The notes under the pieces are model-generated. The model worked only from the letters and a program-made list of their open reading frames with translations, was not told the origin of the DNA and ran no database searches. A stretch of 64,000 bases of DNA, taken from positions 62,001 to 126,000 of the forward strand of contig NZ_JAHZSS010000003.1 of assembly GCF_019457915.1 (NCBI RefSeq). Direction: 5' to 3'. The number at the start of each line of letters is the position of its first letter. Position 1 is the first letter of the stretch. The translations under genes and the position numbers were made by a program. Below are positions 45,401 to 55,293 of the stretch, one piece after another. The stretch is from Neiella holothuriorum (GTDB lineage Bacteria > Pseudomonadota > Gammaproteobacteria > Enterobacterales > Neiellaceae).

Positions 45401-45727
45401 ATGTTTAAAGGCGGAATGGGCAACATCATGAAGCAAGCGCAACAAATGCAAGAGCGCATGCAACAGGCCCAGGATGAAATTGCCAAGATGGAAGTCACCG
45501 GTGAAGCCGGCGCAGGCTTGGTAAAAGTTACCATGACAGGTAGCCACGGCGTGCGTCGTGTCGAAATTGACGAGAGCCTGATGGACGATGACAAAGACAT
45601 GCTCGAAGATTTGATTGCGGCAGCCTGTAACGACGCAGCGCGTCGCGTTGATGAAACCAGCAAAGAGCGTATGGCTGAAGTCACCGGAGGCATGAATTTA
45701 CCACCGGGTATGAAAATGCCGTTTTAA
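45401..45727 (+). CDS. ybaB: Nucleoid-associated protein YbaB/EbfC
   Basis: The 108-residue protein matches YbaB/EbfC, a dimeric DNA-binding nucleoid protein. Conserved parts are [35 protein letters not shown], and the end [11 protein letters not shown]. It follows dnaX as in E. coli, but the usual next gene, recR, is absent; a terminator and a cobalamin riboswitch follow. Confidence 0.96.
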   Translation: MFKGGMGNIMKQAQQMQERMQQAQDEIAKMEVTGEAGAGLVKVTMTGSHGVRRVEIDESLMDDDKDMLEDLIAAACNDAARRVDETSKERMAEVTGGMNLPPGMKMPF

Positions 45728-45743
45728 TGGTAACGAATTGATT

Positions 45744-45768
45744 AAAAGGCCGCTTCGCGGCCTTTTTT
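45744..45768 (+). terminator. Intrinsic terminator after ybaB
   Basis: The stem AAAAGGCCGC/GCGGCCTTTT closes a three-base loop and ends in six T. It separates ybaB from the cobalamin-controlled operon. Confidence 0.93.
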
Positions 45769-45785
45769 ATTGAGCCTGCTAAGCG

Positions 45786-45928
45786 GCTAAGGTATAACAA
45801 ACGGAAGTGGCATTGTGTGTCACAACGCGCCGGATGAATGTGGTGAAAACCCACAGCTGTACCCGCAACTGTAAGCACAGCACGTCGTCAGTAGTGACGT
45901 GTTATGGCAAGTCAGATCTCCAGCGCCA
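45786..45928 (+). promoter_or_regulatory. Cobalamin (B12) riboswitch
   Basis: The B12-box core GTACCCGCAACTGTAAG lies at about 45859-45873, preceded by GTGGTGAAAACCCACAGCTG (45840-45857). It is followed by a variable hairpin (CACGTC/GACGTG) and the closing element GGCAAGTCAGATCTCC. This is the usual order of the AdoCbl-type element. It is upstream of B12 transport and adenosylation genes, which fits repression by the cofactor. Confidence 0.92.
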
Positions 45929-46030
45929 ACCTTTATTGTATTGTCCAAGCGGGATCACTTGGCGGTCACTCTCGCTAAAGCGTCGTCATTCCTTCAAAGC
46001 GAACAGTGAACAGTCCTGCCTAATTATGAA

Positions 46031-46834
46031 GTGAACAAGCAGGAAATGGCTGACAGCAACCTCTACTCAATCAAGCAACTCTCATGGCATGCAAGTAGCA
46101 AAGCTATTTTGCACAATATTGATCTGACTATTCCTAGTGCTGCAATGACGGGCATTATTGGCCCTAATGGTGCCGGCAAAACGAGTTTGATTCGGTGCTT
46201 GAATGGCTTTTATCAACCGAGTGCTGGAACCATCAATTTTAACGGTGGTGAATTGGCGCAATGGACATCACAACAGTTAGCGCAACAAATCGCTCTGGTG
46301 AGCCAGCAACCATCGGTCGATGATGGTTGGACGGTGTTGCAATTAGTCGCCACTGGCCTGCTTCCTTATAAACGCTGGTTTGAGGGCGATTCTCTGGGCG
46401 ATGTTAAAGTGATTGACGATGCGCTTCAGCAAGTAGGCTTAGTCAATCAACGCGACCAATTACTGCAAACGTTATCTGGCGGCGAGTTGCAGCGGGCACT
46501 ATTGGCAAAAGCGTTGGTACAGCAGCCTCATTGTATGTTGTTGGATGAGCCCACTAATCATCTGGATGCGCGCTATCAGCATCAGTTAATGAAGCTTATA
46601 CGGGCGTTGCCAATGACCGTGGTCGCGAGCATCCACGATATCAACCTCGCAGCCCAGTATTGCGATTACCTTATTCTGCTGAAGCAAGGTCAAGTCATCG
46701 CCCAAGGCGCTGTGGCCGATGTATTCACAGCAGACAATCTATCGCTACTTTTTAGCGTGCCAGTTCGTGTTGATCCACACCCGTATCGAAATGGCTTATG
46801 GATGAACTTCATTGATGAAGAGGGCACACCATGA
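46031..46834 (+). CDS. ABC transporter ATP-binding protein, BtuD/FecE type
   Basis: The 267-residue ATPase has Walker A (GPNGAGKTS), a Q-loop (VSQQPSV), the signature LSGGELQRALLAKAL, Walker B (CMLLDEPTNHLD) and the H-loop (SIHD). Placed behind a cobalamin riboswitch and before a BtuC-like permease, it probably powers vitamin B12 uptake. The start is GTG 46031; an ATG at 46046 has AGGA too close to serve as its ribosome-binding site. The stop overlaps the permease ATG. Confidence 0.9.
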   Translation: MNKQEMADSNLYSIKQLSWHASSKAILHNIDLTIPSAAMTGIIGPNGAGKTSLIRCLNGFYQPSAGTINFNGGELAQWTSQQLAQQIALVSQQPSVDDGWTVLQLVATGLLPYKRWFEGDSLGDVKVIDDALQQVGLVNQRDQLLQTLSGGELQRALLAKALVQQPHCMLLDEPTNHLDARYQHQLMKLIRALPMTVVASIHDINLAAQYCDYLILLKQGQVIAQGAVADVFTADNLSLLFSVPVRVDPHPYRNGLWMNFIDEEGTP

Positions 46835-47850
46835 ACAGGCGAGCAGCCCTCTTACTGATATTTGTGCCGATTAGCTTGTGGCTTGGATTAAGCTTTGGTG
46901 CCAGCAACGTTAGCGTCATTGAAGCGCTGCAATGTGGCTTGTTTGCTCGCGTAGATCCGTCATCATCAGCGCAGGGGGCGAACTGCGTAGCGCATCACCT
47001 TCACTGGCAAATCTTGGTCGATGTGCGCTTGCCGCGCGTGTTAACCGCATTCTTGGCTGGCGCTGGCTTAGCGTTATCTGGCCACGTGTTACAGCGTGTT
47101 AGCCGAAACCCACTTGCCGATCCTTATTTGTTTGGCATCGTCGCTGGCGCAGGCCTAGGCGCGGTTGTTGGCCAGCTCGTTGTCACTCGCTTAGGGTTGC
47201 AATTGGCCATGCCATTATTGGCGTTCATTGGCGCACTTACGGTCACTTGTGCGGTGTTTTTCGTGATGTGCCGTCAGCGTTGGCAACAAATTGAACGCAT
47301 CCTTTTAGCCGGTGTAGCAATGTCATTTTTATGCACAGCGATGACCAGCTTTGTGTTGTATTTACAAAGTCCTCACGCGGCAAACCGCGTTCTGTTCTGG
47401 TTGATGGGCAGCTTAGCGGCGGCTGACTGGGCGGTCGTTGCTTTGTTATTGCCAATCATTGTGTTGGGCTCGGTGATCATTTGGGGCGCTTCGCGCGTAA
47501 TGGATGCCATTCAACTTAGTGATGATGCCGTTCATGCCCTTGGCATCAACTTAAATCATGTCCGAATCGTGCTGATGGTTGTGGTTTCAGCAATGACCGC
47601 AACGGTCGTCGCTTTTTGTGGCGGGATTGGCTTTGTTGGCTTGATGATCCCTCATGTGGTTCGATTTAGCATGGGTAATCATCGAACACTCAATATTATT
47701 GGCTGCATTATCGGCGGTGGTAGCTTCTTGGTGTTGGTTGATTTGGCTGCGCGCGTTGTGTTGCCGAATCAAGAAATCCCCATTGGTATCATCACCGCTG
47801 CAATCGGTAGCTTGTTTTTCTTAGGCCTGATGCAGGCCAAGCGGACTTAA
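46831..47850 (+). CDS. ABC transporter permease, BtuC/FecCD family
   Basis: The 339-residue protein has about nine to ten transmembrane helices. It shows the FecCD/BtuC signatures DVRLPRVLTAFLAGAGLALSGHVLQRVSRNPLADP (written here as one known block in the family, residues about 68-102), then FLCTAMTSFVLYL, and the coupling region GGIGFVGLMIPHVVRF. With the ATPase upstream it forms the membrane part of a probable cobalamin importer. The substrate-binding protein (BtuF) and receptor (BtuB) genes are not in this window. Confidence 0.9.
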   Translation: MNRRAALLLIFVPISLWLGLSFGASNVSVIEALQCGLFARVDPSSSAQGANCVAHHLHWQILVDVRLPRVLTAFLAGAGLALSGHVLQRVSRNPLADPYLFGIVAGAGLGAVVGQLVVTRLGLQLAMPLLAFIGALTVTCAVFFVMCRQRWQQIERILLAGVAMSFLCTAMTSFVLYLQSPHAANRVLFWLMGSLAAADWAVVALLLPIIVLGSVIIWGASRVMDAIQLSDDAVHALGINLNHVRIVLMVVVSAMTATVVAFCGGIGFVGLMIPHVVRFSMGNHRTLNIIGCIIGGGSFLVLVDLAARVVLPNQEIPIGIITAAIGSLFFLGLMQAKRT

Positions 47851-47863
47851 TGGAATTGCCCAG

Positions 47864-48466
47864 ATGACAGATACGAGTAAGCAGCAAAAGCACAAACAAC
47901 GTCAGCAAAAACTAAAAGAAAAAGTAGATGAGCGTATTGCCAGTGCGCAACAAGACAAAGGGCTGCTATTGGTCATTACCGGTAACGGCAAAGGTAAATC
48001 GACCGCTGGCTTTGGCGTTGTTACTCGAGCCGTGGGACATGGCATGAAAGCCGCCGTTGTACAGTTTATTAAAGGCGAGTGGGACTGCGGTGAGCGTAAT
48101 TTATTAGCGGCTAACGGTGTTGAATTTCATGTGATGGCTTCAGGCTTTACTTGGGAAACACAAAATCGCGATGCAGATATTGCCCATGCCAAAGTTGCGT
48201 GGCAAGAAGCCAAACGCATGCTCGCTGACGAAAGCCTACAGGTTGTACTGTTAGATGAGCTGACCTATATGGTGAGTTATAAATACATCGAATTGTCTGA
48301 GGTGATAGACGCCTTAGCCAACCGGCCAGCAGATCAACATGTTGTCATCACGGGGCGAGCCTGTCACCGCGAGCTCATCGCTATGGCCGATACCGTAAGC
48401 GAAGTGCAATCTGTTAAGCATGCCTTTGATGCTGGTATAAAGGTTCAAAAAGGGGTCGATTGGTAA
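47864..48466 (+). CDS. cobO: Cob(I)yrinic acid a,c-diamide adenosyltransferase
   Basis: CobO/BtuR adenosylates cobalt in corrinoids. The 200-residue protein has the family P-loop ITGNGKGKSTAGFG (about 39-52), VVQFIKGEW, EFHVMASGFTWETQ, LLDELTYMVSYKY and GRACHRELI. As the third gene behind the B12 riboswitch it would convert imported cobalamin to adenosylcobalamin. It starts 14 bases after the permease gene. Confidence 0.95.
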   Translation: MTDTSKQQKHKQRQQKLKEKVDERIASAQQDKGLLLVITGNGKGKSTAGFGVVTRAVGHGMKAAVVQFIKGEWDCGERNLLAANGVEFHVMASGFTWETQNRDADIAHAKVAWQEAKRMLADESLQVVLLDELTYMVSYKYIELSEVIDALANRPADQHVVITGRACHRELIAMADTVSEVQSVKHAFDAGIKVQKGVDW

Positions 48467-48506
48467 AACGCGCCCAGTCGAGAGGGGGCGAGCTGGCTGA
48501 TGAAGG

Positions 48507-48902
48507 TTATTGAATCTCTTTCAGCCAAGCGTTGGCGGGCTCGAGGGCTGTAAAAAAGCGGGCGGTCACGTTAGCGGCTCGATAAGCGCGGCCGAACTGC
48601 TCTTCGATAAGGTTTTGTGCTTCAGGTGTTTCTAAGACCACAGCGCAGCCACACAATCCGCGAGCCTTCCGATCCTTTAACGATTGAGTAAAAATAGCCT
48701 CAGCGTCTGGTGTCATTAAACTTAACTCATGTAACATCACCCGTTGATACCACTTACCCTGCTGCTCCAGCGCAGTGATACAAGTCTCCAGCGCTTGTTG
48801 GTATTGAATAATTAGCTCTTCATTAAAAGGGCCCGTTGCATCAGTAAATAACAGGTTGTTATCGATGTGAACGGAAAAAATCCCATGAGCGTCAAATTTC
48901 AA
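48507..48902 (-). CDS. STAS/SpoIIAA-like protein, unknown role
   Basis: The 131-residue soluble protein looks like the SpoIIAA-like/STAS fold. It has beta-strand FSVHIDNNLLFTDATGPFNEELI, a long helix (QALETCITALEQQ), and AIFTQSLKDRKARGLCGCAVVLE. The C-terminal part, EEQFGRAYRAANVTARFFTALEPANAWL, is typical of small proteins annotated STAS/SEC14-like. Function is not known. It lies downstream of the SulP gene on the same strand but after that gene's terminator. Confidence 0.65.
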   Translation of the reverse strand: MKFDAHGIFSVHIDNNLLFTDATGPFNEELIIQYQQALETCITALEQQGKWYQRVMLHELSLMTPDAEAIFTQSLKDRKARGLCGCAVVLETPEAQNLIEEQFGRAYRAANVTARFFTALEPANAWLKEIQ

Positions 48903-48976
48903 TATTTTTCTACCTAGTCGTTCGTAACAGCAAAAGTTAATCGGTGGCTAGCGTGGCAGCACAGCCAAAACACTAT

Positions 48977-49006
48977 TAAAAAAGGCTTACCGAAGTAAGC
49001 CCTTTT
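48977..49006 (-). terminator. Intrinsic terminator after the SulP gene
   Basis: GGCTTAC/GTAAGCC (48984-48990 with 48995-49001) with a four-base loop. On the reverse strand six T residues follow. It lies 18 bases past the transporter stop codon. Confidence 0.9.
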
Positions 49007-49023
49007 TACTTGTAAGTCAACCG

Positions 49024-50595
49024 TTAGGCTAATTCGTCAACAGCAACTTTGTAATTTGGATCTTCAAGTACGTTGACTTCAACCAAGGTGCCTGCGCGTT
49101 TCAGCAACTTGCGGCACTCTGGCGACAAATGACGCAGGTGAATGGTTTTGCCTGCGCTGTTGTAACGTTCGGCAATGGTATCAATGGCTTCAAGGGCCGA
49201 GTGATCGCAAACACGAGAATTTTTAAATTCGATGACCACGTCTTTTGGATCGTTTTTAGGATCGAATAAATCTTTAAAGTCTGAGATGGCACTAAAGAAT
49301 AGTGGGCCCGTTAATTCGTAAATCTTCCAGCCGTTCTCATCGGTGTAGGTACTCGCGCGAATATGTTTGGCATGCTCCCAAGCAAATACCAAGGCAGCAA
49401 CAATAACACCCACTACAACGGCAACTGCCAAGTCGGTGAAGACGGTTACCCCTGAAACTAATACCAGCACGAAAGCATCGTGGCGGGGAATGCGATTCAT
49501 GATGCGCAAGCTTGACCACTCAAAGGTACCCACCACGACCATGAACATCACACCAGTCAACGCAGCAATAGGGATCTGTTCAATGAGCGGTGATGCAAAC
49601 AGAATGAAGCTCAATAAGAACAATGCGGCTGCAATGCCAGACAGACGGCCACGACCACCGGCATTGACGTTGATCATCGACTGACCAATCATGGCGCAAC
49701 CACCCATGCCACCGAAGAAGCCAGTCACAATGTTGGCTGCACCTTGGGCCATACATTCTTTATTGCCGCGGCCTCGCGTTTCGGTCATTTCATCAATAAC
49801 AGTCAACGTCAGGAGGGATTCAATCAAACCAATGGCAGCAAAAATGATGGAGTAGGGCGCAATAAACATCAGTGTTTCGAGGTTTAAATCGATCATCGGT
49901 ACCGCGAAGCTTGGCAAACCGCCGGCAATGGATGCCAGATCGCCAACACGCTTGGTATCAATATCGAGGCCAATCACCAACAGGCTACAGACCACAATCG
50001 CCACCAGCGCCGATGGAATCGCTTTGGTGATTTTGGGCAAACCCCATGTGATCACCATGGTGAGAGCAATTAGCCCCGCCATCCAAAACATCGACATACC
50101 AGTAAGCCAGTCACCAAATGCCCAACCCCATTTACCTTCTGGAGTGAAGCTTTGCAGCTGTGGCAATTGCGCTAAGAAAATCACAATGGCTAGGCCATTT
50201 ACAAAGCCCAACATAACTGGGTGCGGTACGATGCGAATGAATTTACCAAGCTTTAGAGCGCCGGCGGAAAATTGGATAATTCCCATCAGGACGACCGCGG
50301 CCAGCAAGTATTGCAAACCCGCACCATCGCCAAATTGCCGCTCGGCTTGGGCTACTAAGGCGACCATGACGACCGCAAGCGCACCTGTGGCACCACTGAT
50401 CATGCCTGGGCGACCACCAAATGTAGCGGTGATCAGGCCTACCATAAAGGCGGCATATAGGCCGACCAGCGGGTGAACGCCAGCGATAAAAGCGAAAGCG
50501 ACAGCTTCTGGTACCAGCGCCAAGGCAACGGTTAAACCAGATAAAATATCTGATTTGGCGTTTGCCTGATGCTTCATTACAAGTTGAAATAGCAT
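49024..50595 (-). CDS. SulP-family anion transporter with STAS domain
   Basis: The 523-residue inner-membrane protein has the SulP core with 10-14 helices, including LTVALALVPEAVAFAFIAG, GPA-like GMISGATGALAVV, and GGMGGCAMIGQSMINVNAGGRGR. A C-terminal STAS domain (ELTGPLFFSAISDFKDLF, VVIEFKNSRVCDHSALEAI) follows. Such proteins move sulfate, bicarbonate or dicarboxylates, usually with sodium or protons; the substrate here is not clear. Neither possible ATG (50595, 50577) has a good ribosome-binding site. Confidence 0.92.
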   Translation of the reverse strand: MLFQLVMKHQANAKSDILSGLTVALALVPEAVAFAFIAGVHPLVGLYAAFMVGLITATFGGRPGMISGATGALAVVMVALVAQAERQFGDGAGLQYLLAAVVLMGIIQFSAGALKLGKFIRIVPHPVMLGFVNGLAIVIFLAQLPQLQSFTPEGKWGWAFGDWLTGMSMFWMAGLIALTMVITWGLPKITKAIPSALVAIVVCSLLVIGLDIDTKRVGDLASIAGGLPSFAVPMIDLNLETLMFIAPYSIIFAAIGLIESLLTLTVIDEMTETRGRGNKECMAQGAANIVTGFFGGMGGCAMIGQSMINVNAGGRGRLSGIAAALFLLSFILFASPLIEQIPIAALTGVMFMVVVGTFEWSSLRIMNRIPRHDAFVLVLVSGVTVFTDLAVAVVVGVIVAALVFAWEHAKHIRASTYTDENGWKIYELTGPLFFSAISDFKDLFDPKNDPKDVVIEFKNSRVCDHSALEAIDTIAERYNSAGKTIHLRHLSPECRKLLKRAGTLVEVNVLEDPNYKVAVDELA

Positions 50596-50668
50596 GGTAT
50601 TAAACTTTGATGGGGGTCACATTTTGGCGCGTATGCTACCAGATTGTGATCAATATTGGAAAAATTGA

Positions 50669-51583
50669 TCAGACCCTGATAGCTGGCATGAGTATAGCAG
50701 CTGAGAACGCCAACGCAGTGATGAGGGAATATTGGGCCGAGTTAGCTAACACCGCATTGAGCTGGCTCGCCTCAGATTGGTGTAAATTGCGAGTAAGGCG
50801 CATTGCTAACGGCATTGTGATTGCGCCGGCAATGAGCCAGTGCCACGGCGCTAAACCTAAGCCCCATGCAACACAACTCACAATAGCTGGCGTCATCACC
50901 AATAGGCTAAACACTTGTTCACTGCCGCGGCGACCGAGCCTGACTGCTAACGTCCGTTTGTTGGCTTGTTGGTCGGTTTCTATGTCGCGGGTGTTGTTGA
51001 CTAACATGATGGCGCTAATGGGGGCGCCGACAATAAATGCCAGCCACCACGCAATACTAAGGATTTCACCGGTAAATAGGTAACTGCCGCCAACCACTGC
51101 GATCAAACCAAAAAATAAAAACACGGTCACTTCACCAAGGCCATGACTGGCTAGGGGGTAAGGGCCACCGCTGTATGCCAGTGCTGCCACAATACACAGC
51201 AGACCTAAGCCGGCAAACGGCCAGCCGCCGGCCAAGATCAACGGCATACCAGCGACAATACTCACCAGTGCGGCTAGGCCAATACCGAGCTTCATGCTGC
51301 GATGACTGATTAATCCCGACTGCGTCGCACGTTGTGGCCCTTTGCGCTCGTCAGTATCTACGCCCGATTTGGCATCAAAGTAGTCATTGGCAAAATTTAC
51401 CAACACCTGCAACGCCAACGCACAAACAAACGCTAGCACGATCAAGTCGTAACGCGGTGTCGCGCTATGACTGATGGCAATCGCCGCTGCAACGGCAATC
51501 GGGGCCACCGCCGCAGGAAGCGTCTTGGGCCTCATGGCGAGGAGCCAAGCACTAAGTTGAGAAGGTGTTGAATTGTTCGGCAT
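50669..51583 (-). CDS. menA: 1,4-dihydroxy-2-naphthoate polyprenyltransferase
   Basis: MenA attaches the polyprenyl tail in menaquinone synthesis. The 304-residue membrane protein has the UbiA-type Asp-rich motif NFANDYFDAKSGVDTDERKG (about 64-83) and the second motif NNTRDIETDQQANKRTLAVRLG (about 197-218, split family motif). Several transmembrane helices are visible. Presence of menA suggests the host makes menaquinone for anaerobic respiration. No other men genes are here. Confidence 0.94.
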   Translation of the reverse strand: MPNNSTPSQLSAWLLAMRPKTLPAAVAPIAVAAAIAISHSATPRYDLIVLAFVCALALQVLVNFANDYFDAKSGVDTDERKGPQRATQSGLISHRSMKLGIGLAALVSIVAGMPLILAGGWPFAGLGLLCIVAALAYSGGPYPLASHGLGEVTVFLFFGLIAVVGGSYLFTGEILSIAWWLAFIVGAPISAIMLVNNTRDIETDQQANKRTLAVRLGRRGSEQVFSLLVMTPAIVSCVAWGLGLAPWHWLIAGAITMPLAMRLTRNLHQSEASQLNAVLANSAQYSLITALAFSAAILMPAIRV

Positions 51584-51804
51584 GAAAGTAACTGTTTACC
51601 AAAACCATAGTGTTGTTCCCCAAAGCAAGTTCAGTTTGGGGGTGCTAATAGTCAAATCAAATTGATTCGAGACGTCAGCCATTCTCAATGAATTTGACGT
51701 TGTCGCAAGGCGGTGAAAGCAGTCAGCTTAGAAGTTTACACAAAGTAAATGACTAAGCTGAATGCAAGAAGCCAGCGCCGCTACGACTTCCACGTCGCAG
51801 AGAA
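51584..51804. other. menA leader / metG 3' region with two hairpins
   Basis: Two strong inverted repeats lie in this 221-base gap. CCCCAAA/TTTGGGG (51618-51624 with 51635-51641) is close to the menA start. TCAGCTTAG/CTAAGCTGA (51723-51731 with 51753-51761), with an inner TTTAC/GTAAA pair, is close to the metG stop. Neither has a T tract, so they are not simple terminators. Confidence 0.55.
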
Positions 51805-53850
51805 TTAGAAGATGCGCATGCCCGGTTGGGCACCGTTATCTGGACTTAAGATCCAAATATCTTTACCGCCTGGTCCGGCTGCACACACCATGCCTTCTGA
51901 CATGCCAAACTTCATTTTACGAGGAGCTAAGTTGGCAACCATCACGGTTAATCGCCCTTCAAGCTCTTCTGGAGTGTAAGCAGACTTAATGCCGGCAAAC
52001 ACTTGGCGTGATTCTGCGCCGATATCTAAGGTGAGTTTGAGTAGCTTTTTAGCGCCTTCAACGTGCTCGGCTTTAACAATTTTAGCAACTCGCAAGTCGA
52101 CCTTGGCAAAGTCCTCGAATTGGATTTCATCGCTAATCGGATCAAATTCAGATGCCGGTGCGGCTTCTGGCTCGTCTTTCTTCGCTGGCTCAGCGGCAAT
52201 CAAATTATCTTTCGAGTCATCTACCATGGCATTTACTTTATCCATTTCCACACGCTGCATTAGAGCTTTAAATTTGTTGATTTCATGGCCGAGCAACAAC
52301 GTTTTATGGCTGTCCCACGTCAATTGGTCGTTCAAAAAGGCTTCAGAGTTTGCTGCGGTGGTTGGCAATACTGGCTTGAGGTAGACCATCAGCAGACGGA
52401 ATAGGTTGATACCCATAGAACACACTTGGTGCGCTAATTCTTGTTTACCGTCTTCTTTAATCAACTGCCAAGGCGCCATATCGGCAATATAAGCATTAGC
52501 TTTGTCGGCCAACGCCATAATTTCGCGGACAGCTTTGCCAAATTCACGTTGTTCATACAACTCGGCAATGCTATCGCCAGCGGATGTGAATTCTTCTGCT
52601 AATTCAGGCGCAAGGATGGTCTCGCTAAGTTTACCGTCAAAGCGCTTGGTGATGAAACCGGCGCAACGCGAGGCAATGTTAATGACCTTGCCGACTAAAT
52701 CAGAGTTAACTCGCTGCGCAAAGTCTTCGAGGTTTAGATCTAAGTCATCGATACGACTTGATAGCTTGGCAGCATAGTAATAACGAAGGTATTCCGGGTT
52801 TAAATGGTCTAAATAAGTACGCGCTTTAATAAATGTACCGCGTGACTTAGACATCTTGGCGCCGTTTACGGTGACATAGCCGTGCGCATAAACTGCATTC
52901 GGTTTGCGGTAGCCAGCACCTTCTAACATGGCAGGCCAGAAAAGGCTGTGGAAATAAATGATGTCTTTGCCAATAAAGTGGTACACCTCGGCATCTGAGC
53001 TTGGCGCCCAGTAATCATCGAAATTTAAACCGTCTGTCTTTTCGCACAGGGCTTTAAAACTGGCCAAGTAACCGATTGGCGCGTCGAGCCAAACGTAAAA
53101 GTACTTACCCGGAGCATCAGGAATCTCAAAACCAAAATACGGCGCATCTCGGCTAATATCCCATTGCTGCAAGCCTTGCTCAAACCACTCGGCCAACTTG
53201 TTAGACATTTCTGATTGCAAGTGGCCTGACTGAGTCCACTGCTGCAGCATGTCGGAAAATGCAGGTAAGTCGAAGAAGTAATGTTCTGAGTCGCGCAGCT
53301 CTGGCGTTGCGCCAGAAACGGCAGATACAGGATTCTTCAGGTCAGTAGGGCTATAGGTTGCGCCGCAGTTGTCGCAGTTATCGCCATTTTGATCCGTAGC
53401 GTCACACTTCGGGCAGTCGCCTTTGACGAAGCGATCGGGCAAGAACATTTGCTTCTCAGGATCGAACAATTGGCTGATGGTCTTGGTTTTAATATAACCT
53501 CCATCGCGCAACGCGAAGTAAATGCCCTCTGCCAGTTCACGATTCTCGTCACTGTGGGTGCTGTGATAATGGTGAAAGTCCACCATGAAATCAGCAAAGT
53601 CACGTTGGTGTTCAACCGCTGTATCGGCAATCAGTTGCTCGGGGGAAATACCCATTTGCTGAGCTTTAAGCATGATCGGCGTGCCGTGGGCATCGTCCGC
53701 GCAAACATAAGTGCAGTTATTACCACGTAGATTCTGGAAACGAACCCAGATATCGGTCTGAATGTATTCAAGCATGTGGCCTAAGTGGATCGGGCCATTG
53801 GCATACGGAAGCGCAGAAGTGACCAAAATGTCACGAACGGAATTTGTCAT
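51805..53850 (-). CDS. metG: Methionyl-tRNA synthetase
   Basis: MetG charges tRNA-Met for initiation and elongation. The 681-residue protein has the HIGH-type motif [10 protein letters not shown] near residue 20 and the zinc knuckle [17 protein letters not shown]. It also has KMSKS in [11 protein letters not shown] and a C-terminal EMAP/Arc1p-type tRNA-binding domain ([22 protein letters not shown] onward). It is divergent from apbC, the same arrangement as in E. coli. Confidence 0.97.
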   Translation of the reverse strand: MTNSVRDILVTSALPYANGPIHLGHMLEYIQTDIWVRFQNLRGNNCTYVCADDAHGTPIMLKAQQMGISPEQLIADTAVEHQRDFADFMVDFHHYHSTHSDENRELAEGIYFALRDGGYIKTKTISQLFDPEKQMFLPDRFVKGDCPKCDATDQNGDNCDNCGATYSPTDLKNPVSAVSGATPELRDSEHYFFDLPAFSDMLQQWTQSGHLQSEMSNKLAEWFEQGLQQWDISRDAPYFGFEIPDAPGKYFYVWLDAPIGYLASFKALCEKTDGLNFDDYWAPSSDAEVYHFIGKDIIYFHSLFWPAMLEGAGYRKPNAVYAHGYVTVNGAKMSKSRGTFIKARTYLDHLNPEYLRYYYAAKLSSRIDDLDLNLEDFAQRVNSDLVGKVINIASRCAGFITKRFDGKLSETILAPELAEEFTSAGDSIAELYEQREFGKAVREIMALADKANAYIADMAPWQLIKEDGKQELAHQVCSMGINLFRLLMVYLKPVLPTTAANSEAFLNDQLTWDSHKTLLLGHEINKFKALMQRVEMDKVNAMVDDSKDNLIAAEPAKKDEPEAAPASEFDPISDEIQFEDFAKVDLRVAKIVKAEHVEGAKKLLKLTLDIGAESRQVFAGIKSAYTPEELEGRLTVMVANLAPRKMKFGMSEGMVCAAGPGGKDIWILSPDNGAQPGMRIF

Positions 53851-53904
53851 CGTGTCTTGGGCTTACTATGAAGTTAATAAAAGAAGCCGAATGGTAACTC
53901 AGAT

Positions 53905-53920
53905 TGGCCTTGTAAGGCCA
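53905..53920. promoter_or_regulatory. 16-bp near-palindrome between metG and apbC
   Basis: TGGCCTTGTAAGGCCA has seven-base arms around a two-base centre. It lies in the 278-base divergent gap, 55 bases upstream of the metG ATG. It could be an operator or a short hairpin in the metG leader. No regulator is identified. Confidence 0.35.
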
Positions 53921-54128
53921 CCGTTATAGGGCGAACAGACGCCTGCTTTGGCCGTAAACCCATCAGTCAAATACGATGTCGGTCTAAACTTGGTGATTCG
54001 AGGTTGCTGTGCCAGTATGGCTTCAAAAGCCTTAGCCGTGACACAATAGACATGAATGCCGACGGTTCGCTTTTCCTACCCTTTATTGACCCATTATTAT
54101 CGATAGATACCATCGCCAAGGACGTAAC

Positions 54129-55205
54129 ATGTCAGATTTTAAAGCCGCTGTACTTCAAGTGATTGAACCCGTGACTCAAGTTACGCTGGGCTCGCTGTGC
54201 CTTGATATTAACGTCCAAGAAACGGCAGGCACAATTCATGTCACGCTGATCTTTCCTTTTCCCAATAAAGGGTTCTGGCAGCGCCTTGATGACGTACAAA
54301 AGCAGCGTCTCTATGACGCGGCTGCGGGCAAACAGGTTGAAGTTGAAGCTCAGCACGAATCGGTAGCAACGCTTGGCGAGCGCCTACCAAGCTTGGCTAA
54401 GGTCAAAAACGTGATTGCCGTATCGAGCGGTAAGGGTGGGGTAGGCAAGTCAACCACGGCCGTTAATTTAGCCTTGGCGCTGCAGCAAGAAGGCGCCAAA
54501 GTGGCGTTGTTAGATGCCGACATTTATGGCCCATCGCTTCCTCTCATGTTGGGCTGTGAAGGACAAACGCCAGCACTTGCCGATGGCGAAAAGATGATGA
54601 TTCCGATCAGCACCCATGGTTTGGTCGTTAACTCGGTTGGTTTCTTGGTTGCAGCTGACACCGCAACGGTATGGCGTGGCCCAATGGCTGCTGGAGTTTT
54701 ACAGCAATTGCTGCGCGATACCATTTGGGGGGAGGCAGACTACTTAATCGTTGATATGCCACCGGGTACTGGTGATATTCAATTGACCTTGGCGCAGGTA
54801 GCGCCAGTTTCTGCTGCGGTGATTGTCACTACGCCACAAACGATTGCGCTAGCCGATGCCGTTAAAGGTATAGCCATGTTTCAAAAGGTCGATGTACCCG
54901 TTGCCGGGGTGATCGAAAACATGAGTTTTCATGCCTGTAGTAATTGTGGCCATCATGATTACCTATTTGGAAAAGATGGCGGTAAACGTATTGCCGACCT
55001 ATATGATGTGCCTTTACTTGGCGCGTTACCGCTAGATCGCCAAATAGGTGATGATGTTGATGACGGTAATCCAACCGTTGTAGCTGAGCCCGATTCACTG
55101 CTTGCTACTATTTATCGAGATACAGCCGCGGCAATGGCATACCATGTGTGGCTGGGGCAACAGCAGCAAGCTGATCCTGTGGCAATTGATATCTCAGATG
55201 ATTGA
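54129..55205 (+). CDS. apbC: Fe-S cluster carrier ATPase ApbC (Mrp)
   Basis: The 358-residue protein has an N-terminal DUF59-like (MIP18) domain of about 80 residues, then a P-loop ATPase with deviant Walker A (SSGKGGVGKSTTAVNLA), LLDADIYGPSLP, and VDMPPGTGDIQLTL. The CxxC in HACSNCGHHD carries the bridging cluster. ApbC/Mrp transfers Fe-S clusters to target apoproteins. It precedes dcd and is divergent from metG. Confidence 0.95.
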   Translation: MSDFKAAVLQVIEPVTQVTLGSLCLDINVQETAGTIHVTLIFPFPNKGFWQRLDDVQKQRLYDAAAGKQVEVEAQHESVATLGERLPSLAKVKNVIAVSSGKGGVGKSTTAVNLALALQQEGAKVALLDADIYGPSLPLMLGCEGQTPALADGEKMMIPISTHGLVVNSVGFLVAADTATVWRGPMAAGVLQQLLRDTIWGEADYLIVDMPPGTGDIQLTLAQVAPVSAAVIVTTPQTIALADAVKGIAMFQKVDVPVAGVIENMSFHACSNCGHHDYLFGKDGGKRIADLYDVPLLGALPLDRQIGDDVDDGNPTVVAEPDSLLATIYRDTAAAMAYHVWLGQQQQADPVAIDISDD

Positions 55206-55293
55206 TCCAAGTTATTAATTTATTTTTAAGCAGGTGATCTTATTGTCACTTGCGCATAAACTACGCGGCAAATTTTTGAAGGTAGACACGAAT

